DNA of 7,293 nucleotides, from positions 1-7,293 of the forward strand of contig JAEYRQ010000579.1 of NCBI GenBank assembly GCA_023435545.1. The letters are read 5' to 3'. Under the pieces are notes generated by a model. That model was not told the origin of the DNA and searched no databases. It saw only the letters and a program-made list of their open reading frames with translations. The number at the start of each line of letters is the position of its first letter. Within the stretch, counting starts at the first letter, position 1. The position numbers and the translations under genes are program-made. Below are positions 1 through 7,293 of this stretch, in pieces. Source of the stretch: Pseudomonadota bacterium (GTDB lineage: Bacteria; Pseudomonadota; Alphaproteobacteria; Rhizobiales; Tepidamorphaceae).

Positions 1-28
1 AGGCCGCCCGCCTTCCGGCGAACGGCCT
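1..28 (-). terminator. Stem-loop downstream of katG, possible terminator
   Basis: Read on the minus strand (the katG sense), the arms AGGCCG and CGGCCT pair, then two U·G wobbles, then CGCC with GGCG, closed by a GGAA tetraloop. This gives a continuous 12-pair stem about 30 bases past the katG stop. On the plus strand the two central positions are C/A mismatches, so the hairpin suits katG transcripts better. A terminal U-tract would lie beyond position 1 and cannot be seen, so termination is an inference. A smaller GGGG-AAA-CCCC hairpin sits at 41-51. Confidence 0.5.
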
Positions 29-57
29 CCACCCGGTTCGGGGGAAACCCCTGGAAC

Positions 58-2262
<2,205 letters not shown>

Positions 2263-2276
2263 CTATCCCGTTGATG

Positions 2277-2292
2277 CTCTGAAGCTTCTGAA
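2277..2292. promoter_or_regulatory. GAAGCTTC palindrome upstream of katG
   Basis: The palindrome GAAGCTTC (2281-2288), extended as CTCTGAAGCTTCTGAA, lies about 30-45 bases upstream of the katG ATG. It resembles the two units at 2422-2455 but has one base fewer in the centre. A site this close to the start could block or position RNA polymerase for katG. I could not identify a convincing -35/-10 pair for katG beside it. The assignment as an operator is inference. Confidence 0.3.
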
Positions 2293-2421
2293 CCGCAATG
2301 CCTGCCCGGCCCGCGTCTGACAGCCTATACGGCGTCTGCGCCCTGACAGGCCGGTCCGACGGCAATGCTCGCGTGGCGCGCACAAGCTGGCCGAGGTATT
2401 CCCCGGCGGCCGCTTCCGGGC

Positions 2422-2455
2422 AATTGAAGCCTTCTGGATTTTGAAGCTTTCTAAG
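2422..2455. promoter_or_regulatory. Tandem 17-base operator-like units between katG and oxyR
   Basis: Two contiguous 17-base units (2422-2438 and 2439-2455) share TTGAAGC-N-TTCT and match at 11 of 17 positions. Each is an imperfect inverted repeat. The second, TTTTGAAGCTTTCTAAG, agrees at 12 of 14 half-site positions with the Irr (iron control element) consensus TTTAGAA-N3-TTCTAAA as I recall it for alphaproteobacteria. The pair ends six bases before the candidate -35 of oxyR. The site could bind OxyR itself, Irr, or another Fur-family protein. The binding protein is not established by the sequence. Confidence 0.4.
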
Positions 2456-2461
2456 GAGACA

Positions 2462-2490
2462 TTGACCCAAGCCGGTGATCAGCGCAAATT
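2462..2490 (+). promoter_or_regulatory. Candidate oxyR promoter
   Basis: A -35 hexamer TTGACC (2462-2467, five of six to TTGACA) is followed after 17 bases by CAAATT (2485-2490), a weak -10 with three of six matches. Transcription would start near 2497. That leaves about 25 bases of leader before the TTG start at 2523, but almost none before the ATG at 2502. A weak -10 would fit a regulated promoter. Confidence 0.35.
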
Positions 2491-2510
2491 AGAAATTCCT
2501 CATGATATAT

Positions 2511-2516
2511 AAGGAA
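2511..2516 (+). promoter_or_regulatory. Ribosome binding site deciding the oxyR start
   Basis: AAGGAA lies six bases before the TTG at 2523, which is good Shine-Dalgarno spacing. The ATG at 2502 has no purine-rich site in front of it (only AGAAATTCCTC). The upstream TTCCT (2496-2500) can pair with AGGAA (2512-2516) across an 11-base loop, which might partly mask this site. That pairing is short and unproven. Confidence 0.55.
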
Positions 2517-2522
2517 ATCTTA

Positions 2523-3410
2523 TTGCCAACGATCAAGCAGCTGAAATATCTGCAATCCCTGGCGCGCGAGCGAAACTTCGCGCGCGCTGCGGCATCCTGC
2601 CACGTCAGCCAGCCGGCGCTGTCCATGCAGATCAAGGAGCTCGAGGCCGAACTCGGCACGCCGCTGGTCGAGCGTTCCCGAGGGGCGTTTTCGCTAACGC
2701 CGGTCGGGCGCGAGGTCGTACGGAGAGCGCGGCTGATCCTGATGGCCACGGACGACCTGGTCGACTATGCCCGCCATGCGGCCCGTCCGATGTCCGGACA
2801 GTTGCGGCTCGGCGTCATCCCGACCGTCGCACCGTACCTGCTGCCGCGTACGCTGCCGCTGATGCGCGAGCGCTTTCCCGACATCGGGCTGGAGCTTCGC
2901 GAGGCCCATACGCCGACCCTCATCGACGAACTGTCCAGCGGCGGTCTCGCCCTGCTGCTGCTGTCCCTGCCGGTGGAGGCGCCGGGCATCGAGACCCTGC
3001 CCCTGTTCGACGCCCGGTTCCTGCTGGCCGTGCAGGCCGCTCCAGACATCGACGAGCGCCGCCGCGTCGATCCGGCGAGCCTCGCCTCGGAACGGCTGCT
3101 GCTCTTGTCCGAGGGTCACTGCCTGCGCGACCAGGCGCTGGCGCTTTGCCGTCATGCCGACCGGGAAACGCTCGGCGAACTGGGAGCGACCAGCCTCGCC
3201 ACCATCGTCCAGATGGTCGCCAACGGCCTTGGTGCGACGCTGCTGCCGCAGATGGCCGTCGATGCGGAGATCCGGGACGACCGCATCTCCCTGCTGCGGT
3301 TCGAGGACCCTGAGCCGGTCCGTTCGATCGGCCTCGCCTGGCGGCGATCCTCCTCGCGCAAGCGGGAGTTCTCGACGATCGGCGAGGCGCTGAGGGAACT
3401 GGCAGCCTGA
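2523..3410 (+). CDS. oxyR: Hydrogen peroxide-inducible transcriptional regulator OxyR (LysR family)
   Basis: This cytosolic DNA-binding regulator is expected to sense hydrogen peroxide through a cysteine pair and to activate katG. The N-terminal winged helix-turn-helix (about residues 1-60) contains RNFARAAASCHVSQPALSMQ, followed by a linker helix and a LysR effector domain from about residue 85. The peroxide-site motif IPTVAPYLLP is present. The redox cysteines are C200 and C209 in GHCLRDQALALC, with the same nine-residue spacing as C199/C208 of E. coli OxyR. The TTG start gives 295 residues, puts the cysteines one residue from E. coli numbering, and has AAGGAA six bases upstream. An in-frame ATG at 2502 would add seven residues (302 in all) without a ribosome site. 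The gene diverges from katG and converges on cydB with 16 bases between the stops. LysR regulators usually also control their own divergent promoter. Confidence 0.93.
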   Translation: MPTIKQLKYLQSLARERNFARAAASCHVSQPALSMQIKELEAELGTPLVERSRGAFSLTPVGREVVRRARLILMATDDLVDYARHAARPMSGQLRLGVIPTVAPYLLPRTLPLMRERFPDIGLELREAHTPTLIDELSSGGLALLLLSLPVEAPGIETLPLFDARFLLAVQAAPDIDERRRVDPASLASERLLLLSEGHCLRDQALALCRHADRETLGELGATSLATIVQMVANGLGATLLPQMAVDAEIRDDRISLLRFEDPEPVRSIGLAWRRSSSRKREFSTIGEALRELAA

Positions 3411-3426
3411 ATGGCGGACGCCTCCC

Positions 3427-4443
3427 TCAGTGATATCCCTCGCCGGGCTTCACCTTGCCGCGGAAGGTCCAGTAGACGAAGGCCGTGTAGCCCAGCACGA
3501 TCGGCAGCATGAAGATGACGCCGATCAACGAGAAGATCTGGCTCGCCGGCACCGCAGCCGCATCCCACACCGTGACGCTCGGCGGCACCAGCAGCGGGAA
3601 GGTCGAGATGGCAAGTCCGAGATAGGACAGGAGAAACAGCCCGACGGTCATGAAGAACGGGCCGTATCCCGCCGGCCGCCGGAGCCCTGCCCACAGGCCG
3701 AATCCCAGCAGCGCCGTCAGCACCGGCACCGGCCAAAGGAAATAGATGTTCGGCGTCGAGAACCAGCGGTCGGCGATCGGCTCGAAACCGAGCGGCGTCC
3801 AGATGCTGACGACGGCAATGAAGACGAGCACCGCCAGCATCGCCCCCTTGGCGAGTTCGCCCGCGCGCTCGGCGATGGGGCCCTCGACGCGGGCACGCAG
3901 CCAGGTGGCGCCGAGCAATGCGTAGCCGGCCACCAGACCGAAGCCGCACAGCGCCGAGAACGGCGTCAGGAAATCCCAGGTGCCGCCGGCATACTGGCGA
4001 TCCTGCACCTCGATGCCCTGGATCAGCCCGCCGAGGATCAGGCCCTGGCAGAACGCAGCGACCGTCGAGCCGGCGGCAAACGCGATATCCCAGTGCGCGT
4101 GCTTCGGCTTCGCCACCCATCGGAACTCGAACGACACCCCCCGGAAGATCAGCGCCAGCAGCATGATGATCACCGGTAGGTAGAGCGCCGGCATGACGAT
4201 CGAGTAGGCGAGCGGGAATGCGACCCACAGCCCGCCGCCACCCAGGACGAGCCATGTCTCGTTGCCGTCCCAGAACGGCGCGACGGAATTCATCATCAGG
4301 TCGCGGTCCTCCTCCTTCTTGGCGAAGGGAAAGAGGATGCCGATACCCAGGTCGAAGCCGTCGAGGATGACGTAGAGACCGACCGCAGACGCGATGATCA
4401 CCGCCCAGATCACCGGCAGGTAGTATTCGAGCGTCAGGTCCAT
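3427..4443 (-). CDS. cydB: Cytochrome bd-type quinol oxidase subunit II (CydB)
   Basis: This 338-residue integral membrane protein pairs with CydA in the terminal oxidase that reduces oxygen to water with electrons from quinol. It is strongly hydrophobic, with about eight or nine membrane spans. Family motifs include DGFDLGIG near residues 28-35, APFWDGNETWLVLGGGG at 55-71 (D59 equals D58 of E. coli, on the proposed proton path) and FRGVSFEFR near 100-108. WDGNETWLVLGGGGL is typical of Cio-type subunits. The protein is shorter than E. coli CydB (379 residues). The start ATG lies four bases after the cydA stop, with GAGG seven bases upstream inside the end of cydA, so the two genes are translated from one message. 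No small CydX-like subunit follows, since oxyR ends 16 bases beyond on the opposite strand. Confidence 0.96.
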   Translation of the reverse strand: MDLTLEYYLPVIWAVIIASAVGLYVILDGFDLGIGILFPFAKKEEDRDLMMNSVAPFWDGNETWLVLGGGGLWVAFPLAYSIVMPALYLPVIIMLLALIFRGVSFEFRWVAKPKHAHWDIAFAAGSTVAAFCQGLILGGLIQGIEVQDRQYAGGTWDFLTPFSALCGFGLVAGYALLGATWLRARVEGPIAERAGELAKGAMLAVLVFIAVVSIWTPLGFEPIADRWFSTPNIYFLWPVPVLTALLGFGLWAGLRRPAGYGPFFMTVGLFLLSYLGLAISTFPLLVPPSVTVWDAAAVPASQIFSLIGVIFMLPIVLGYTAFVYWTFRGKVKPGEGYH

Positions 4444-4447
4444 CGGA

Positions 4448-5860
4448 TCACCTCGCCGCCTCGGTGACTTCGGAGCCGGGCCTGCGGCCCATGCCGGTGA
4501 TCGGGCGGCTCGGCAGGCCCTTCTCCTCCCCGGGCGGCACGTCCACCGGACCCCGGTTGATCAGCCGGTTGATGTAATGGATGCCGAAGGAGAACACGAT
4601 CGCATAGACCACCACGAACAGGATCAGCGTCGTGAGGACCGCGTTGTAGGAGACCGGCGAGGCGGCGTCGGCAGTGCGCAGGATGCCGGTCGCCACCCAC
4701 GGCTGGCGACCGTTCTCCGTGACCAGCCATCCCGCCAGCACGGCAATGAACCCCGCTGGCCACATCAGTGAGGCGACGCGGGTGAACAGCGTCACCTCAC
4801 CCAATCGTCCCCTGCGCCAGATGAATCCACCCCACCAGGCGACGATGATCATCAGCACACCGAGGCCCACCATGACCCGAAATCCGAAGAACGGCCCCCA
4901 CACCGGCGGCCGGTCCTCCGGCGCGAACTGTTTCAGGCCGGGGAAGGTGCCTTCCAGCGAATGGGTCAGGATGATGCTGCCGAGATAGGGCACTGCGATC
5001 TGGAAGTCGTTGCGCTCTTCCTTCTCATTGGGGATCGCGAACAGGATCAGCGGTACCGGGCCGGGCTCGTCGCCATCCCAGTGTCCTTCGATCGCCGCGA
5101 GCTTGGCCGGCTGGTGGACCCGCACCGACTGTCCCGAGGAGTCACCGAAGAACGCCTGCAGCGGCGCCAGCACGATCGCCATGCCGAGCCCCATTCTGAG
5201 CATCGTCAGTGCATGCTCGCGGTGCACGCCGGCGAGCAGATAGCGGGCTCCCACCGCGATGACGACGAAGCAGGTCGTCAGGTAGGCGGCGGTCAGCATG
5301 TGCAGGAACCGCCAGTGGAATGTCGGGCTGAAGATGATCTTCAGCCAGTCGTCCGGATAGGCGATCCCGTCGCGCACCACGTGTCCGGCCGGATACTGCA
5401 TCCAGCTGTTCGCAGACAGGATCCAGAAGGCCGACATCGTGGTGCCAAGCGCGACGCAGATCGCCGCGGTGACGTGCAGCCAGGGCGGCAGCCGGTTCCA
5501 GCCGAACAGCAGGATCCCGAGAAACGTCGCCTCCAGGAAAAAGGCGGTCAGCACCTCATAGCCGATCAGCGGCGCCACGACGTTGCCAACGACGTCGGAG
5601 AAGCGGCTCCAGTTGGTGCCGAACTGGTAGGACAGCACGATCCCCGAGACCACGCCCATGGCGAAGGAGACGGCGAAGATGTTCGTCCAGAAGCGCGCCT
5701 GGTTGTGGTAGTGCTCGCGGCCGGTGCGCCGCCACATCAGCAGGAGTGTCGCGATCCAGGCGGCAAGACCGATCGGGAAGCCCGGGAAAATCATGGGCAC
5801 CGCGACGGTGAACGCGAATTGGATCCGCGCCAGCATGACCGCGTCCATGTCCAGTTCCAT
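4448..5860 (-). CDS. cydA: Cytochrome bd-type quinol oxidase subunit I (CydA), Cio-like, with an altered heme-ligand position
   Basis: This 470-residue membrane subunit carries the quinol site and hemes of a bd oxidase. Aligned with E. coli CydA without gaps at the N-terminus, E102 and E110 match E99 and E107. H187 and M330 match the heme b558 ligands H186 and M393. K253 and E258 (KLAAIE) match the quinol-loop K252 and E257. E382 and R385 in TENGRQPW match E445 and R448. The region between KLAAIE and M330 is about 60 residues shorter than in E. coli, so the Q-loop is the short form seen in cyanide-insensitive (CioA) enzymes. The odd feature is P22 (codon CCC, 5795-5797) in TVAVPMIFPGF, where the family has histidine (H19, ligand of an active-site heme). 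The ribosome site before ATG 5860 is weak, and ATG at codon 5 is an alternative start. CydB follows four bases downstream. The family identity is certain; normal oxidase activity is not. Confidence 0.93.
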   Translation of the reverse strand: MELDMDAVMLARIQFAFTVAVPMIFPGFPIGLAAWIATLLLMWRRTGREHYHNQARFWTNIFAVSFAMGVVSGIVLSYQFGTNWSRFSDVVGNVVAPLIGYEVLTAFFLEATFLGILLFGWNRLPPWLHVTAAICVALGTTMSAFWILSANSWMQYPAGHVVRDGIAYPDDWLKIIFSPTFHWRFLHMLTAAYLTTCFVVIAVGARYLLAGVHREHALTMLRMGLGMAIVLAPLQAFFGDSSGQSVRVHQPAKLAAIEGHWDGDEPGPVPLILFAIPNEKEERNDFQIAVPYLGSIILTHSLEGTFPGLKQFAPEDRPPVWGPFFGFRVMVGLGVLMIIVAWWGGFIWRRGRLGEVTLFTRVASLMWPAGFIAVLAGWLVTENGRQPWVATGILRTADAASPVSYNAVLTTLILFVVVYAIVFSFGIHYINRLINRGPVDVPPGEEKGLPSRPITGMGRRPGSEVTEAAR

Positions 5861-5950
5861 GGCGATCGCCCCGTTCGCAGTGCCAGCGTCGGCCGGAGCC
5901 TAGCACGCATGCGGCGAGTCGCCAGTCCCGGAGGACGGAAAAAGGCGGCC

Positions 5951-6538
5951 TCAGATGCGGTCGAGCGTCCACACCACGATGTCGGTCGCCACCTTGTCGA
6001 AGGAGGCGTTGATCGCCGCGACCATGTCGTCGGCGCGGTTGCCTGCAACCGGCGTCGAGGTGGTGAAGGTTCGCGAGGCGACGACGCGGCCGGACTGGTC
6101 GCCGACGATCCTGACCGCGATCGTCACCAACGCCACCCCCTGCTGGGTGTCGACGTGGAAGTCGTGGAGGTCGGTGACGAGACCGATGTCGTTGACGACG
6201 GCGCCGCCCGGCATGCCGACCGAGCGCACCCGGCCCGAATTGCGGAACGAGTCGATCAGCCTTGCCTGGACGAGCTTCGGCGCCCGGTCGCTCCACTGCG
6301 CGCCGCTGAGATAGTTGATCGCGGCAGGCGCGGGACGAACCACGATCCGCTCGCTGTTCAGCGCGCCCACCACCGTCGGCTCGGTCACGGCGAACTGGAT
6401 ATTCGTCGAGCCATTGCCTGGAATCGAGCGCGGCGCCTCGAGGTCGAAGGTGGCCGGTGCCGGCCGTGCGCCGAGCGCGCACCCGCCCGCAAGCAGGGCG
6501 CAGGCAAGCATAGCCGATGCCAACCCCGCACGCCGCAC
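5951..6538 (-). CDS. ABC-type transport auxiliary lipoprotein (PqiC/YmbA-like, MCE system)
   Basis: This is a predicted lipoprotein partner of an MCE-type lipid transporter, probably anchored in the outer membrane and facing the periplasm. I chose the GTG at 6538, giving 195 residues. An AGGGGG ribosome site lies about five bases upstream, and the product starts MRR, followed by a hydrophobic stretch and a lipobox LLAGGC with the acylated cysteine at position 20. Starting at the GTG at 6601 would add 21 polar residues before the signal peptide, with no ribosome site. After the cysteine come FDLEAP (about 31-36), NSERIVVRP (about 62-69) and YLSGAQWSDRAPKLVQ (about 76-91), the pattern of the ABC_trans_aux family. 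The rest is a mixed fold ending in a helix with W192. It lies 63 bases after the MCE gene on the same strand, the usual order of such operons. The exact substrate is unknown. Confidence 0.82.
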   Translation of the reverse strand: MRRAGLASAMLACALLAGGCALGARPAPATFDLEAPRSIPGNGSTNIQFAVTEPTVVGALNSERIVVRPAPAAINYLSGAQWSDRAPKLVQARLIDSFRNSGRVRSVGMPGGAVVNDIGLVTDLHDFHVDTQQGVALVTIAVRIVGDQSGRVVASRTFTTSTPVAGNRADDMVAAINASFDKVATDIVVWTLDRI

Positions 6539-6601
6539 TCTGTCCCCCTGCCCCTGCGTCCCGAACCGGACTTTACTCGACACTAGACCGTTTTCGATCA
6601 C

Positions 6602-7293
6602 CTAAAATCGCCGGCCCGGATTGTATTCAGGCACGGACGAGCGTCCAGAGATGAATCCGGCCGGATTCCGCTCGATGTTCGAGATCATGCGAGCGATATT
6701 GCTCCGGGTCTGCCGCCCTTCCGACTTGAAAGCCTGGAAATCGCGCAGACCCCCTCCGCCATAGCGCTCGATCGTCGCCGTGATCGTGTCGAGCCTCGAG
6801 TTCAGGTTGTCGGCCAGCGTCCGGAACGACTTCGCCGCCTCGCTGATATTGGTCATGAAGCCATCGCCCTCGCTCCCGACCATTCCGTCCACCCGCGCCA
6901 GCAGCGCGTCGAGCCGTTGCGAGGTCTGGCGCAATTGCGCAGCGGTGGCGGTGGCGTCGTCGATGAACTGCGAGATTTCCTTGTCCTTGCCGGCGAGCGT
7001 ACCGGTGAACCGGTCGACATTGGCGACAGTTCGCGACAGCGCCTCCGGATCGACCGCGGTCACCACCTTGGCCACGTCGTCGGCGACGCCCTCGAGCCGG
7101 GCGGCAAGACTGTTGAGCCGCTCCGCCGCCTCGCCGGCGTTCTCCGCGAGCCTGCTCACCTGGTTGGAATTGGCGGCCAATGCGTCTGTGAAGGTCTTCA
7201 CGTCGCCCACGATGGCGCGCACATCGTCGGGGCTGATCGCGGCGACGATCGTGTTGAGGTTCTCCGCAAGCGTGTCGATCCGGGCACCGACCT
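6602..7293 (-). CDS. MCE/MlaD-family lipid transport protein, C-terminal part (gene continues past the right edge)
   Basis: The reading frame is open to the window edge, and 229 C-terminal residues are visible. The start lies beyond 7293; the GTG at 7222 is an internal valine (ISPDDVRAIVGD). MCE proteins are inner-membrane-anchored periplasmic hexamers that carry lipids between membranes for an ABC transporter. The MCE domain itself would be in the unseen N-terminal part, so the call rests on three things: the long amphipathic helical tail rich in A, L, D, R and T; the ending IERNPAGFISGRSSVPEYN, which is typical of alphaproteobacterial MCE proteins; and the auxiliary lipoprotein gene next door. 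The tail has a 61-residue repeat: ISPDDVRAIVGDVKTFTDAL aligns with VDPEALSRTVANVDRFTGTL. A methyl-accepting or other coiled-coil protein is a less likely alternative. Confidence 0.75.
   Translation of the reverse strand, partial: VGARIDTLAENLNTIVAAISPDDVRAIVGDVKTFTDALAANSNQVSRLAENAGEAAERLNSLAARLEGVADDVAKVVTAVDPEALSRTVANVDRFTGTLAGKDKEISQFIDDATATAAQLRQTSQRLDALLARVDGMVGSEGDGFMTNISEAAKSFRTLADNLNSRLDTITATIERYGGGGLRDFQAFKSEGRQTRSNIARMISNIERNPAGFISGRSSVPEYNPGRRF

Noticed and set aside
3402..3432. Bidirectional terminator between the oxyR and cydB stops
   Set aside because: CTGA/TCAG and GGCG/CGCC can pair, but the loop geometry is poor and there is no T-run on either side.
3430..4179. Open frame on the plus strand opposite cydB
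   Set aside because: It is a charged, low-complexity translation opposite a clearly conserved membrane protein, with no ribosome site or family resemblance.
5913..5923. Palindrome GGCGAGTCGCC between the lipoprotein gene and cydA
   Set aside because: The arms are five bases with a one-base centre, too tight for an RNA hairpin, and it matches no operator I recognise.
5939..5950. T-run (five T on the minus strand) just after the lipoprotein stop, as a terminator
   Set aside because: No stable stem precedes the T-run on the minus strand, so an intrinsic terminator is not supported.
5861..5950. FNR box (TTGAT-N4-ATCAA) expected before a cydAB operon
   Set aside because: I looked through the 90-base gap and found no sequence close to this consensus, nor a convincing promoter.
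4961..6586. Long open frame (541 codons) on the plus strand across cydA and the lipoprotein gene
   Set aside because: It spans two real genes and their gap on the other strand, and the product is a low-complexity R/H/D/G-rich string typical of antisense frames.
7220..7222. GTG as the start of the MCE-family protein
   Set aside because: The frame stays open to the window edge, and the upstream residues continue the helical repeat (ISPDD), so this is an internal valine.

Overview
The window is a high-GC chromosomal stretch of ordinary, tightly packed proteobacterial genes. The gene content, the style of the KatG and OxyR proteins, and the MCE protein followed by an auxiliary lipoprotein all suggest an alphaproteobacterium. 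The genus cannot be named from the sequence. I see no rRNA, tRNA, insertion sequence, CRISPR array or prophage gene.

Left block (1-3410), peroxide defence. katG, a full-length bifunctional catalase-peroxidase, lies on the minus strand. It is divergent from oxyR, a LysR-type peroxide sensor on the plus strand that keeps the two redox cysteines. The 275-base region between them should carry the control of both genes. It holds a pair of contiguous 17-base units built on TTGAAGC-N-TTCT, a related palindrome close to katG, and a candidate oxyR promoter. oxyR probably starts at a TTG codon rather than at the upstream ATG.

Middle block (3427-5860), respiration. cydA and cydB are adjacent minus-strand genes four bases apart and encode a cytochrome bd quinol oxidase with a short Q-loop (the cyanide-insensitive, Cio-like type). 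cydB converges on oxyR with only 16 bases between the stop codons. A striking point is that CydA has proline (P22) where the family has its active-site heme-ligand histidine (H19 of E. coli), while every other key residue I could check is kept.

Right block (5951-7293), envelope lipid transport. An ABC-type transport auxiliary lipoprotein (PqiC/YmbA-like) follows the C-terminal half of an MCE/MlaD-family protein, which runs off the right edge. The ABC permease and ATPase would be expected further right. All four genes from 7293 to 3427 share the minus strand, but the 90-base gap before cydA leaves open whether they are co-transcribed.

Taken together, KatG removes peroxide, OxyR senses it, and cytochrome bd lowers oxygen near the membrane, so the left and middle blocks read as an oxidative-stress neighbourhood. 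No wholly new system is evident. The altered CydA heme site and the intergenic repeat sites are the best leads.
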